Below are positions 44,195 to 53,302 of a stretch of DNA of 64,000 nucleotides, in pieces (the first letter of the stretch is position 1; the number at the start of each line of letters is the position of its first letter). Origin of the DNA: Fidelibacterota bacterium. GTDB lineage: Bacteria > Fidelibacterota > Marinisomatia > SCGC-AAA003-L08 > GCA-2689995. The stretch lies in the NCBI GenBank assembly GCA_002689995.1, contig NZIV01000063.1, positions 21,010 to 85,009 on the forward strand, read 5' to 3'. The position numbers and the translations under genes are program-made. Under the pieces are notes generated by a model that saw only the letters and a program-made list of their open reading frames with translations, was not told the DNA's origin and searched no databases.

Positions 44195-44532
44195 TCTAAA
44201 GCCTCTTTAACTAACTTCCCTGACAGACCGGCAAATCCACCTAAAATAAATGGTAAAATTATAATTACTATTGCAAGTAAAATTGTATTATTTAAGCTTA
44301 ACATAGTTGAAGTTCTTTCCATTATAATTTCTCCACCATTGAACCATCTATAAAATAAAATTATACTCCAACAACTAGATAAACTAAATCCAGGAAGAAA
44401 AAATGAAGTTTTTTTACTTTGAAGGAAAAATCCTATAAATAAAGAAAATATTACTCCGACCCACCAGTGCATTAATAGTAATATTGGAAATAATATAATA
44501 TTTACAATTATAACTTTTTTAAAAAATTCCAT
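44191..44532 (-). CDS. Small membrane protein of unknown function at the end of the ccm/penicillin acylase operon
   Basis: 113 residues with three to four hydrophobic segments (about 5-22, 24-38, 47-62, 82-103) and a Trp-Trp in the first loop ('LLMHWWVGVIF'). No family recognised. The start overlaps the stop of the penicillin acylase gene by one base, so it is co-translated with it. The small size and position suggest an accessory subunit or a chance passenger; nothing decides. Confidence 0.7.
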   Translation of the reverse strand: MEFFKKVIIVNIILFPILLLMHWWVGVIFSLFIGFFLQSKKTSFFLPGFSLSSCWSIILFYRWFNGGEIIMERTSTMLSLNNTILLAIVIIILPFILGGFAGLSGKLVKEALD

Positions 44533-46979
44533 TATTCCCTCCCTTTAAAAATTAACAATTTACCTGGAATTTCACCTGGATTTGAACTTGAATTTATATC
44601 TCTTAATTCTCCAATTCTCCATTTTTCTAACATATCCGAATAGAATTCACTTCCAGGATAACCAGATTGTCCTCCAGGCAGAATACCTTTTGCCTTAGGT
44701 GGATTGGACATTTCAACAATATATCTCCAAGAAGGACCAAAATGCTTTCTTGTTGCATTTGGAATTAATTTTCCACCACCCGTAAATAAATCTATTTCCC
44801 CAAAACCAGGAATTTTTGCTAAATGATAAATATCTGTTCCTCTGGAATTTCCCCACTTCCATTTTTCAGACAATTCTCCAAAATCATTATTAAGGCTGGT
44901 TAATGCACTATCAAAGCTTTGAGAAACAAGCATCGAAAAGGTTTCAATATTTGGAGTATTAATATTATCAATCCATTTTGCATCATGTTCTTTAGTTAAA
45001 AGCTGCTCCAACCTTGAATAATCTGGCCATAAAATATCATTATCAGGTTTTCCTAAATCGTCTTGCCATATAAATTTTTCTATGTAATCAATCCATTTAT
45101 CATAAATTGTTGGTGCAATTTTTTCTCCATCAAAAAAGTAATCCCATTTACTTAATTCACCTATTGGATCGACATAATTGAGTGGTACTATTTGGTTTTT
45201 AATAGTATCTAAAAGTATTGGAAGAACTCGTTCTGCCATAAGATTTTTATTATCCATTTGGATTTGAATAAACTCCTCAAATCCTGCATTATCTAAATCA
45301 TTTAATTTTTGATTTATTCGTTCACCTCTAAAAGATTCAACTAACCATGGTGAAAGATAATATGGATAATTATTATCCGTTACATGTTGATTGGCTGAAC
45401 TGACATACCCTCTCAATGGATTTAAAACATGAGCTTTTTCATAATGCGGAATCGGCTCATTCCAAACATAATTAGGATCAGTACCATCCATAATAAATCG
45501 TCCCTGATTTTTCCATTTTGCAGGAGTATTCCCAGCATGCCATATTGCGATATTTCCTTCAATATCAGCATATACAAAATTTTGGACTGGGCATGTAAAA
45601 TATTTCAATGCTTCAACATATTCATCATAATTCATAGCTTTATTTAGGTCATAAAATGTTTTACTTTCAGCGCTTTTATCATGAGCTAGCCAACGTAATG
45701 CTCTACCAACAGAAATCATTTCACCGCCATTATTACGTTCATTATACATTTTTTTTGATTGGTCCTTATAATTCCATACAATTGGTCCAGAATTTGTATA
45801 TACAACGGTGTCAATAAATGATTTTTTACCCCTAATTTTAATTTCTTCAATCCTTTTTTTAGTTTTTATCCACTCATTATCATAAAAATATTCATCCATT
45901 GTTTCAGATTTAAAGACAATATCATACCAATCCCAAACATCATCTCCTCCATTTGTCTCACCCCAGGAAATAAAGTCATTAAATCCACTTATAACACATG
46001 GTGCACCAGGCAATGAAGCACCGTAAACATTAAAATCAGGTGTATTTAAATGTATTTGATACCAAATATTTGGCAGGGTTAATTGAAGATGTGGATCATT
46101 TGATAATAAAGGAAATCCTGATTTAGTTCTGGAACCCTCTATAGCCCAATTATTACTTCCAATCCGTTTATCTGGTTGAACTAAAATTTTATCCTGATAT
46201 GGATTTCCTTTATACAATGAATCAGGCACATTTAATGGAATTGAAGGTGTTGAAAAAAATGTATTTTTAGGTATAATTGGATCTATATAATCAGGGTATT
46301 CAGGAAATAAATCATTTAAAACATCCATACTAACTTTATCCCTTAATTTAGTAAAATCTAAATCTGATGATCGACCACTTAGAGAAAATGCCATTGACTT
46401 TAAGAACAACAAAGTTTTTAGAGTGGTCCACTCTTCTGGTTTATAATCTAAAATTTTATATTCAATCGGATACTCATCCCATTTTAATGAATTTATATAT
46501 GCATTAACGCCATCAGCATATGCTAATATTCCAGAATAAACATTAGGATATTTTTGAGTTTCTTTTAATCCATTTTCTGCTGCAAATACCATTCCAATTC
46601 GTCGTTGGAATTGATCATATTTTAAAGCATTTTCTCCGATTATTTCTGAAAGACGACCTCCCGCTGCATGAGTTTGAAATTCCATTTGCCAAAGTCTATC
46701 AAATGCAGTTGTATAACCCTGTGTAAAAAATAAATCATATTCATTTTTTGCAAAAATATGTGGAACATGATTTTCATCTATTACTACTTTAACTTCATCA
46801 TTTAGATTAGGAAAAATATATTCATCATCAGAATATTTATCGGAATTAACCAGTGCCAAAAAACCATGAAAGGGGTCAAGAAACTTCCCTAATGGAGGAA
46901 TATTACCATATCTATTATTTAATATGAAAACAGATGAAAATATACAAAATAGGCTTAAAACTGCTTTCAGTTTTTTCAC
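44532..46979 (-). CDS. Penicillin acylase family (Ntn-hydrolase) protein
   Basis: 815 residues, typical for a self-processed acylase precursor. N-terminal anchor (about 5-22), alpha-subunit region with 'VVIDENHVPHIFAKNEYDLF', spacer, and the beta-subunit nucleophile Ser275 in 'KRIGSNNWAIEGSRT', followed by 'LSNDPHLQLTLPNIWYQIHL' and the oxyanion Asn region ('WAHDKSAESKTF', 'ADIEGNIAIWHAG'). Family members cleave N-acyl bonds of beta-lactams, acyl-homoserine lactones or lipopeptides. Starts at GTG 46979, overlapping ccmD by 4 bp, so it is translated with the cytochrome c maturation operon. The physiological link is unknown. Confidence 0.9.
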   Translation of the reverse strand: MKKLKAVLSLFCIFSSVFILNNRYGNIPPLGKFLDPFHGFLALVNSDKYSDDEYIFPNLNDEVKVVIDENHVPHIFAKNEYDLFFTQGYTTAFDRLWQMEFQTHAAGGRLSEIIGENALKYDQFQRRIGMVFAAENGLKETQKYPNVYSGILAYADGVNAYINSLKWDEYPIEYKILDYKPEEWTTLKTLLFLKSMAFSLSGRSSDLDFTKLRDKVSMDVLNDLFPEYPDYIDPIIPKNTFFSTPSIPLNVPDSLYKGNPYQDKILVQPDKRIGSNNWAIEGSRTKSGFPLLSNDPHLQLTLPNIWYQIHLNTPDFNVYGASLPGAPCVISGFNDFISWGETNGGDDVWDWYDIVFKSETMDEYFYDNEWIKTKKRIEEIKIRGKKSFIDTVVYTNSGPIVWNYKDQSKKMYNERNNGGEMISVGRALRWLAHDKSAESKTFYDLNKAMNYDEYVEALKYFTCPVQNFVYADIEGNIAIWHAGNTPAKWKNQGRFIMDGTDPNYVWNEPIPHYEKAHVLNPLRGYVSSANQHVTDNNYPYYLSPWLVESFRGERINQKLNDLDNAGFEEFIQIQMDNKNLMAERVLPILLDTIKNQIVPLNYVDPIGELSKWDYFFDGEKIAPTIYDKWIDYIEKFIWQDDLGKPDNDILWPDYSRLEQLLTKEHDAKWIDNINTPNIETFSMLVSQSFDSALTSLNNDFGELSEKWKWGNSRGTDIYHLAKIPGFGEIDLFTGGGKLIPNATRKHFGPSWRYIVEMSNPPKAKGILPGGQSGYPGSEFYSDMLEKWRIGELRDINSSSNPGEIPGKLLIFKGRE

Positions 46980-47065
46980 TTAATTTTTCTTGAATTAATT
47001 AAAAAATATACTATTATAAATATCCAAACAATAATTATTACCGCATAAAACCATTCTTTAAACAT
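46976..47065 (-). CDS. ccmD: CcmD-like heme exporter small subunit
   Basis: A 29-residue frame (M-F-K-E-W-F-Y-A-V-I-I-I-V-W…) with a single membrane helix followed by a basic tail (N-S-R-K-I-K). This is the size and topology of CcmD, which helps release heme-loaded CcmE from the CcmABC complex. It overlaps ccmC by 8 bp and the acylase gene by 4 bp, the expected ccmC-ccmD order. CcmD sequences are poorly conserved, so position and topology carry the call. Confidence 0.72.
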   Translation of the reverse strand: MFKEWFYAVIIIVWIFIIVYFLINSRKIK

Positions 47066-47726
47066 TTAATCCTCTTAATTTTTTTTCTACAAAAATTCTA
47101 AATTTTACCATTGAAAATAAAATCAAACTAAAATTTATTAGTGAAAATTTAAATAACTTTTGAATTAAATCTGAGGATTCAGCAATTGCATTTCTTCCAG
47201 GGTGTGCTTGTGCTTCAGGTGCCCACATATCAACAGCAAAATAAATAAGTGGTACTTCAAAGAATGCAATAATACAAATAATTGCAGCTAGTCTTGCTCC
47301 CTTTTCTAATGTACCAGAAAATTCTCGAACCATAAAATACACAATATAAGTAATAAATATAAGAAGGGTAGTTGTTAATCTTGGTTCCCATGTCCATGGT
47401 TTACCCCATATTGGAGTTGCCCAAATTGGACCAGTTATTAAAACTAATACACAAAAAAGAGTTCCGACTTCTGCAAATACTAATGCATAAATATCAGAAA
47501 AAATATCACGTTTAAATAGAAATTTCAAACTAAATATCATTGCAATAAAATATGCAATAAAGAAGTTCCAAGCTAATGGCACATGATAGTAAAATATTTT
47601 TTGTGCCCACTCTTGATCTACAATCATCGGTGATTTATAAAAAATTAATATCAAATTAATAATTGATATTAACAAGGTAACAATGATTAAAATTAAATTA
47701 AATTTATTATTTAAAAATCTTTTCAG
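47058..47726 (-). CDS. ccmC: Heme exporter permease CcmC (CTG start)
   Basis: The start is placed at CTG 47726, directly after the ccmB TAG and 6 nt after a strong GGAGGAA; this adds 17 residues with the first helix (L-K-R-F-L-N-N-K-F…) to the shorter frame seen from 47675. The 222-residue protein has six membrane helices, two conserved His (HV-P-L in 'IFYYHVPLAWNF'; 'PEAQAHPGRN') and the Trp-rich heme-handling motif 'WGKPWTWEPRLTT'. CcmC loads heme onto CcmE. Part of the leftward ccm operon. Confidence 0.9.
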   Translation of the reverse strand: MKRFLNNKFNLILIIVTLLISIINLILIFYKSPMIVDQEWAQKIFYYHVPLAWNFFIAYFIAMIFSLKFLFKRDIFSDIYALVFAEVGTLFCVLVLITGPIWATPIWGKPWTWEPRLTTTLLIFITYIVYFMVREFSGTLEKGARLAAIICIIAFFEVPLIYFAVDMWAPEAQAHPGRNAIAESSDLIQKLFKFSLINFSLILFSMVKFRIFVEKKLRGLNV

Positions 47727-48395
47727 CTATTCCTCCAATGAATAATCAAATAAAAATAATCCCATAATTGTCATTCCAATAGCAAATGATAAAATAATCA
47801 TATACCAGAAACTATAAAACTCAAACTTTAACCCTTTAGCTAGAATTGTAGTTGATTTAACTGCAGAAATAAAAACTGGAGTAGATAATGGAAAAAATAA
47901 TAATATGCTTAAAACATCACTCATTTTAGACCTAAATCCCAATCCTCCTACTAAAACACCCAATGTAGAAATAGCCCAATTAATTAATGTTACAAGTAGC
48001 CAAAATTTCAAATTTTTAATTATAGGAAAATCAAAAAATAGGTGAAATAATGGAAATAAAATTATCTGTGAAATGAGTAAATATAAAATAAATGAAATTG
48101 ATTTTGAGAGGAAAATATAACCTCTATCGATGGGTGAGCTTAATAATAAACTGATAGCATTAAATTCTTTTTCTTTAGAAAAATTCCTATTGATTCCAAT
48201 ATTCAAAGAAAACATAAAAGTAATCCAAGCAAGTCCAGGCAAAAAGAATTGTATAGAATTTGAGGAAGGATTAAATGAAAATGAAAAAATAAGTAGAGTA
48301 GAAATTCCAAATATTACCATAGAAAGCAGTGTGTCTTTTGACTTTAACTCCTGTGAAATTTCTTTTTTCAATAATATAAAAAATAAATTATTCAA
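47727..48395 (-). CDS. ccmB: Heme exporter permease CcmB
   Basis: A 222-residue protein with six predicted helices. It opens 'LFFILLKKEISQELKSKDTL', typical of CcmB, with 'FLPGLAWITFMFSLNIGINR' and 'LLSSPIDRGYIFLSKSISF' following. CcmB is the membrane part of the ABC transporter whose ATPase is CcmA; the complex drives release of heme-CcmE. The usual length. Five bases after ccmA and immediately before ccmC. Confidence 0.9.
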   Translation of the reverse strand: MNNLFFILLKKEISQELKSKDTLLSMVIFGISTLLIFSFSFNPSSNSIQFFLPGLAWITFMFSLNIGINRNFSKEKEFNAISLLLSSPIDRGYIFLSKSISFILYLLISQIILFPLFHLFFDFPIIKNLKFWLLVTLINWAISTLGVLVGGLGFRSKMSDVLSILLFFPLSTPVFISAVKSTTILAKGLKFEFYSFWYMIILSFAIGMTIMGLFLFDYSLEE

Positions 48396-48400
48396 TCTAA

Positions 48401-49036
48401 TTAAAATTGTTCTAATTTACCAAAAGATAGATTATAAACAGTATCACAGTATTTGGTTAGGAAATTATTATTATGAGAGGAAATTATTATTGTTTTTTCA
48501 TCCTTATATTTAACAAGACAATCTTCTAGTATAGCTAATCCTTTTTTATCTAAAGCATTTGTCGGTTCATCTAAAATTAAAATTTCCCAATTACTTAATT
48601 TCATTCTTGCTATGTGATAACGCTGAATCATACCTGCACTGAATTCTATCAATGATTGATGGATTGAAACTTCTAAACCAACATTTTTCAAAGCATATTT
48701 TATTAACTCATCATCTATAAATTCCGATCTTAATTGAAGAAATAATTTAAGATTTTCAAGTGGAGTTAAATATGAATAGCAGTCTTGACTGTGCCCCCAA
48801 TAAAATATTTTTTTTAGGTAATCATAATTTGAAGAAAATAAAACATCTTCAGATATGCTTCCACTTCCATGATCTGGCTTCATTATTCCAGATATTATTT
48901 TTAATAATGTGGTTTTACCTGATCCATTTTCTCCAGTAATTCCAATGGTCGACTTTGATTGAACTTCTAAATTTAAATTATTTATTACAGGCTTAAGATT
49001 AAATGATTTAGTTAAATTTTTTATTGATAGGTTCAT
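48401..49036 (-). CDS. ccmA: Heme exporter ATP-binding protein CcmA
   Basis: A 211-residue ABC ATPase: Walker A 'GITGENGSGKTTLLKIIS', a degenerate signature 'IEFSAGMIQRYHIAR' (S-A-G-M instead of L-S-G-G, as in CcmA proteins), Walker B 'ILILDEPTNALD' and the switch His ('IIISSHNNNF'). Short length and the S-A-G-M-x-x-R signature are CcmA traits. ATP use releases heme-bound CcmE from CcmC. Separated from the CcmI-like gene by 30 bp. Confidence 0.93.
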   Translation of the reverse strand: MNLSIKNLTKSFNLKPVINNLNLEVQSKSTIGITGENGSGKTTLLKIISGIMKPDHGSGSISEDVLFSSNYDYLKKIFYWGHSQDCYSYLTPLENLKLFLQLRSEFIDDELIKYALKNVGLEVSIHQSLIEFSAGMIQRYHIARMKLSNWEILILDEPTNALDKKGLAILEDCLVKYKDEKTIIISSHNNNFLTKYCDTVYNLSFGKLEQF

Positions 49037-49066
49037 AAATAATTATAGGATAGAAATGATACTGAA

Positions 49067-49396
49067 TCAAAACCAGAACTTATCATTTTCTTCTAAATTT
49101 ATCTTACTATTTTTGCTATCTTGTGAGAATTCATCTTCTTTATTTTCAAGGAGTATTGATGCTTCTAATTTTAACTCTTTATTTGTCCTATTAAAATCTT
49201 CCTCTGAAATAATACCCATATCATATTCATATTCTGTTTCTCGAATTTGTTTAAAAATATTGACTAATCGTCTTTTATTTGATAAATCTTTTAAATCATT
49301 TCCTTCTTCATAAATTTCAATATTTTTTGATAATAAAGGTTTAATAGTAAAATATATCACAATTATAAAAATTACAAAAAGTAAAGCAGGTATCAT
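49067..49396 (-). CDS. CcmI-like short membrane protein
   Basis: 109 residues with one N-terminal membrane helix (1-19) followed by a charged helical region. 'LVNIFKQIRETEYEYDMGII' plus S-E-E-D-F matches the N-terminal segment of CcmI ('L-x-d-L-e-f-D-y-x-x-G-k-i-s-e-e-D-y'). The TPR part of proteobacterial CcmI is lacking. Such short forms are also seen outside proteobacteria. Located between ccmH (one-base overlap) and ccmA. Confidence 0.72.
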   Translation of the reverse strand: MIPALLFVIFIIVIYFTIKPLLSKNIEIYEEGNDLKDLSNKRRLVNIFKQIRETEYEYDMGIISEEDFNRTNKELKLEASILLENKEDEFSQDSKNSKINLEENDKFWF

Positions 49397-49914
49397 TATA
49401 TCCCCATTTTTCTCATTGCTTCATCTACCGATTTAATTTTTGATTGATCAATATTTTGTTTATTTTCCGTAACATTATTTTGAAACTGATGAACAATTAT
49501 AAACCCAATTAATAAACTAAAAATTAAAAGAAAAGTAGGTAATTTCCAAGTTAACCATCCTAAGCCTTTATTTTCCGGTAGTGCTCTCATTCTCTCTCCA
49601 TGAATCCCAATGAAAAAGTTAATAATTTCATCATCCGTCATATTTTTTTTTATTATATTTTTAGAATATTCCAAAATATTTTTATTGTTATATGTAAGTG
49701 TTAGAGAATTATTAAACGTTTCTATATTAAATTCATCTTGAATTAGGTTATTAATTAAAACTTTAATCATTTCTGCTAACTGAGAATCATGTTCAGCAAT
49801 CACACCTCCCCAGCAACAAGGAGCATGTAATTGCTGTTCAATTCCATACTGTCTTTCTGACTTAAACTCTGCAGAAAATAATACAGTTAACACAAATAAA
49901 TAAAATTTATTCAT
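49396..49914 (-). CDS. ccmH: CcmH-like apocytochrome c thiol handling protein with APCC motif
   Basis: 172 residues with a signal peptide (1-18), a small domain and a C-terminal membrane helix (about 121-141), as in CcmH/CycL. Instead of the usual L-R-C-x-x-C it carries 'QQLHAPCCWGGVIAEHDSQL' (C33, C34 adjacent). Later 'MTDDEIINFFIGIHGERMRA' matches the CcmH 'i-v-d-f-m-v-x-r-Y-G-e' segment. A vicinal Cys pair would change thiol chemistry from the classical resolving C-x-x-C. Overlaps ccmF by 8 bp. This is the expected place for a CcmH in System I. Confidence 0.82.
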   Translation of the reverse strand: MNKFYLFVLTVLFSAEFKSERQYGIEQQLHAPCCWGGVIAEHDSQLAEMIKVLINNLIQDEFNIETFNNSLTLTYNNKNILEYSKNIIKKNMTDDEIINFFIGIHGERMRALPENKGLGWLTWKLPTFLLIFSLLIGFIIVHQFQNNVTENKQNIDQSKIKSVDEAMRKMGI

Positions 49915-51880
49915 TTATTTTTCTTGATGGAATTAATGCAACAAGCGTACCTAATATTAATACAAGTGTTCCTAGCCAAACCCAAGAAACTAAATTATTA
50001 ATTCTAATTTTCAAAGTTGCTAAACCAGTCTCTAAATCCATGCTTCCAAGGATTAAATATAAATCCTTATTTAAGGTTGTTTTAAGAGCAACCTCAGAGT
50101 GCGGCTGACTATCTTGATCTATATAAATTCGTTTCTCAGGAAATAATGATGTGTAAAACAATCCACTTTTTTTGATTTGAATTTCGACAATATATGCATG
50201 ATGATTTTGTCGAGTATTTGGATTAGTCTCTGGTGTTTCTTTCCAATAATTTTTCAATTCAAAAGAATACTCATTTATTTCTGTGATAGGATTTTCGGGT
50301 GTTAAAGAAACATCTGCTTCCTTGTCATAAGCTTTTCCAATAAATCCAAAAAACATCATTAATATTCCAATATGAACTATATAACCACCATATCTGGATT
50401 TGTTTCTTATTATAATTTCAAAAAATGCAATATGAACGGGTTCATTTGCAGTGCGCATTCTCGATCGAGTACCACGATAAAATTCAAGAATTATTGTTGA
50501 AAATACAAATGCAATTAATATTAAAGTAATTAAAGGATAAATTTTAGTAATTCCTAAACTAAAGGAAGTAATGCCAATTAAAATACTTAAAACAACAGGC
50601 AATAGAAAGTTCTTTTTAATACTGTTTATCGACGTTTTACGCCATGCTAATAAAGGAGCAATACCACCTAAAGCTAGCAATACTAGCCCAAAAGGAATTA
50701 TTTTTTGATTAAACCATGTTGGCCCTAGTTTTATTTGAACCCCTCTTAATGCTTCTGTCATCACTGGATATAATGTTCCCCAAAGTACAACAAGCATCAT
50801 TGCTACAAAAATCATATTATTAAATACAAAACCAGCTTCCCTACTAGCAAAGGAATCTAATTGGTTTTGAGAATTCAAATCTTTATGTCGATAAATAAGT
50901 AAGGCAATATTTAACACAACTAAGAAAACTACAAATCCAAAAAACCATATACTTAAATCTGTCGCTGCGAATGCATGAACAGATGATACAATACCACTTC
51001 TTGTTAAATATGTTCCAAAAATAGTTAAAGTGAAAGTTACCATTATAAGAATCATGTTCCAACGGACTAACATCTTTTTCTTTTCCTGAATCATTACGGA
51101 ATGAATAAATGCAGTTCCGGTCAACCATGGAAATAAAGAGGCATTTTCGACAGGATCCCAGGCCCAGTACCCACCCCAACCAAGTTCCATATAAGCCCAC
51201 TTTCCACCCATAACTATTGCTACACTTAAAAGTAACCATGTAAATAAAGACCACCTTCTTGTTAAACGAATCCAAGAGGCATCTAACTGCTGAGTTGCCA
51301 TTGCGGCAACAGCATAGGCATAAGGAATTGTAAATCCAATGAAACCTAAATATAGCATCGGTGGATGTAATAACATAGCCCAATGCTGTAATAATGGATT
51401 TAATCCAGAACCCATTTTAATTGGGCCTTCTACTGGAGTAAATGGATTTTCAAAAGCAAGGCAAATAAATAAAAAGAAGATTAAAACTATTGAAATTACC
51501 ATTGTAACCCACGGCATTAAAGTAATGAATTTTCTTCTGTTTTGATATAAAACAATTAATGTATAAATCGCTAAGATGAAAGTCCAGAAAAGTAATGATC
51601 CTTCCATTCCTGCCCAAAATCCACTAATTTTATAAATAGTTGGAGTATAGATACTACTATACTTATTTACATAAGTTAAACTTAGCTCACTGTTAAATAA
51701 AGCATATATTAAAGTAAACCCTGAAGCTATAATTAGAATACAGGATGAAATCATTGCATTTCTTCCTACATTAAAAAGCCTAAGATCTTTAGATTTTAAA
51801 TACCATAAATTAAATACAAAACTAGTGATTGCAAGAAATAAGGCAAGTGAAATTAAAGATGATCCGAAGAGTGAAATCAT
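49907..51880 (-). CDS. ccmF: Cytochrome c heme lyase subunit CcmF
   Basis: A 657-residue polytopic membrane protein with about 15 helices. The W-W-D heme-handling loop 'ELGWGGYWAWDPVENASLFP' is complete; conserved His residues are in 'QHWAMLLHPPMLYLGF' and 'RSGIVSSVHAFAATD'. CcmF takes heme from CcmE and attaches it to the apocytochrome. Length is near the norm. It overlaps ccmE by 4 bp and ccmH by 8 bp. Confidence 0.96.
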   Translation of the reverse strand: MISLFGSSLISLALFLAITSFVFNLWYLKSKDLRLFNVGRNAMISSCILIIASGFTLIYALFNSELSLTYVNKYSSIYTPTIYKISGFWAGMEGSLLFWTFILAIYTLIVLYQNRRKFITLMPWVTMVISIVLIFFLFICLAFENPFTPVEGPIKMGSGLNPLLQHWAMLLHPPMLYLGFIGFTIPYAYAVAAMATQQLDASWIRLTRRWSLFTWLLLSVAIVMGGKWAYMELGWGGYWAWDPVENASLFPWLTGTAFIHSVMIQEKKKMLVRWNMILIMVTFTLTIFGTYLTRSGIVSSVHAFAATDLSIWFFGFVVFLVVLNIALLIYRHKDLNSQNQLDSFASREAGFVFNNMIFVAMMLVVLWGTLYPVMTEALRGVQIKLGPTWFNQKIIPFGLVLLALGGIAPLLAWRKTSINSIKKNFLLPVVLSILIGITSFSLGITKIYPLITLILIAFVFSTIILEFYRGTRSRMRTANEPVHIAFFEIIIRNKSRYGGYIVHIGILMMFFGFIGKAYDKEADVSLTPENPITEINEYSFELKNYWKETPETNPNTRQNHHAYIVEIQIKKSGLFYTSLFPEKRIYIDQDSQPHSEVALKTTLNKDLYLILGSMDLETGLATLKIRINNLVSWVWLGTLVLILGTLVALIPSRKINE

Positions 51881-52293
51881 ATAGACTGTTCTCCAACAGA
51901 TTCATAATTTGATTCTTCCTCATAGCGAGAAGCACATTTCGTCATTAGGTTTTCAGCAATAAAAATTCCTTCGTGATATACACCTTCTACAATAACTTGT
52001 GAACCATCCTTAAACAAATCTGGCACTGCTGCTGAATGATGCGTTATTGGTAAAGTCGCATCACCTTGTTTTAAGTTAAAATAAATATCTAATTTATTTT
52101 CTGAGTATTGTATTGAACCTTTAATTACATTACCACCAAGTCTAAATTTCTCTTGACTAAAAGATTCATGATGTTCCAATAAATCTGATACGGAAATAAA
52201 TGGTACTTCTTCTGTTTTAAAGTCTAAAACCATCCATCCAATAGATATAATTGAAAGTCCTAAAATTGCTATAATAAATTTTGTTTTGGGCAT
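51877..52293 (-). CDS. ccmE: Cytochrome c-type heme chaperone CcmE, Cys variant
   Basis: 138 residues: N-terminal membrane anchor (5-22) and an OB-fold domain with 'FRLGGNVIKGSI' and 'AAVPDLFKDGSQVIVEGVY'. At the heme-binding site, where standard CcmE has 'LAKHDENY', this reads 'MTKCASRYEEE' (C120-x3-Y124). The Cys form C-x-x-x-Y is known from archaea and some bacteria with a variant System I. First gene of the leftward operon; a 97-bp gap to the divergent DMT transporter gene holds the promoter. Confidence 0.9.
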   Translation of the reverse strand: MPKTKFIIAILGLSIISIGWMVLDFKTEEVPFISVSDLLEHHESFSQEKFRLGGNVIKGSIQYSENKLDIYFNLKQGDATLPITHHSAAVPDLFKDGSQVIVEGVYHEGIFIAENLMTKCASRYEEESNYESVGEQSI

Positions 52294-52390
52294 TTATATA
52301 TTTTTCTTGTTTTACAGAAGCTATAATTTACTTTAATTTCAATTTTGAATCTAAAAAAAACGAACTTGATTATCGTAATTTATACTACTT

Positions 52391-53260
52391 ATGATAAGTA
52401 AAATTTTTGTAAATAAAAAAATTGCTCAAGTTTGCCTTATTATTACTACGGCAATTTGGGGGATTACATTTATTATGGTAAAAGAAGCATTAAATGATGC
52501 ACCGCCTTATGCCTTTGCAGCTTGGCGATTTTTAATTGCTTCAATTTGTAATTTCTTTTTTATTTTTTTTCAATTTAAATCTTTTACAAAGATTGAATTA
52601 ATTGGTGGAGTTTTATGTGGAATTTTACTTCACGCAGGATATGCATTTCAAAATTATGGTTTACAATTAACCTCAGCAAGTAATTCAGCTTTTATTACAG
52701 GAACATCTATTTTAATAGTTCCATTTATCTTGTGGGTCTATCAAGATAAAAAGATAGAATTAAGGGCTTGGTTAGCAATCATTATTGCTCTAATTGGTTT
52801 ATTCCTTTTAATTAACCCCGATGGAAATGATATAAATTTAGGTGATATTATTACTATTGGATGTTCCATTGCTTTTGCAGGACATATAGTTATTCAAGAT
52901 AATTATATGAAAAAAAACCCCTCAATTCTTCGATTTTTCTTCATTCAATTATTAACTGTTACAATTTTATCTTATGGGAGCTATTTAGCAATTGATACTA
53001 AACCTATTGTGTGGTCTGAAAGGCTAATTACAGCAATTTTAATTACTGGAATATTAGCTACTTTTGTTGCTATTGGGATTATGGTGTGGGCTCAAAAATT
53101 ATTATCACCTACACATACTGCTGTAATTTTTGCACTTGAACCAGTTTTTGCAGCGCTATATGCATGGTATGCTGCTAATGAAATACTATCAATTACTAGT
53201 TGGATTGGTGGAATTTTAATTATTATTGGAGTAATTTCAACAGAAATAAGTGATGAATAA
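52391..53260 (+). CDS. EamA/DMT superfamily transporter
   Basis: 289 residues with ten membrane helices in two EamA repeats; typical segments are 'TAIWGITFIMVKEALNDAPP', 'FAAWRFLIASICNFFF', 'LTSASNSAFITGTSIL' and 'LSPTHTAVIFALEPVFAALY'. Members export amino acids, nucleotides or other metabolites; the substrate is unknown. Normal length. Monocistronic: 42 bp separate it from the kinase gene. Confidence 0.9.
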   Translation: MISKIFVNKKIAQVCLIITTAIWGITFIMVKEALNDAPPYAFAAWRFLIASICNFFFIFFQFKSFTKIELIGGVLCGILLHAGYAFQNYGLQLTSASNSAFITGTSILIVPFILWVYQDKKIELRAWLAIIIALIGLFLLINPDGNDINLGDIITIGCSIAFAGHIVIQDNYMKKNPSILRFFFIQLLTVTILSYGSYLAIDTKPIVWSERLITAILITGILATFVAIGIMVWAQKLLSPTHTAVIFALEPVFAALYAWYAANEILSITSWIGGILIIIGVISTEISDE

Positions 53261-53302
53261 TAAATTTTAATTTAATGATTTTTATTCTTAAAATACTGCA
53301 AG

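Noticed and set aside
48130-48513. Plus-strand 127-codon ORF across ccmB/ccmA
   Set aside because: Lies over two well-supported genes on the other strand; composition is that of an antisense shadow.
50883-51383. 166-codon minus-strand ORF inside ccmF
   Set aside because: Alternative frame of the conserved CcmF core, low-complexity sequence, no motif.
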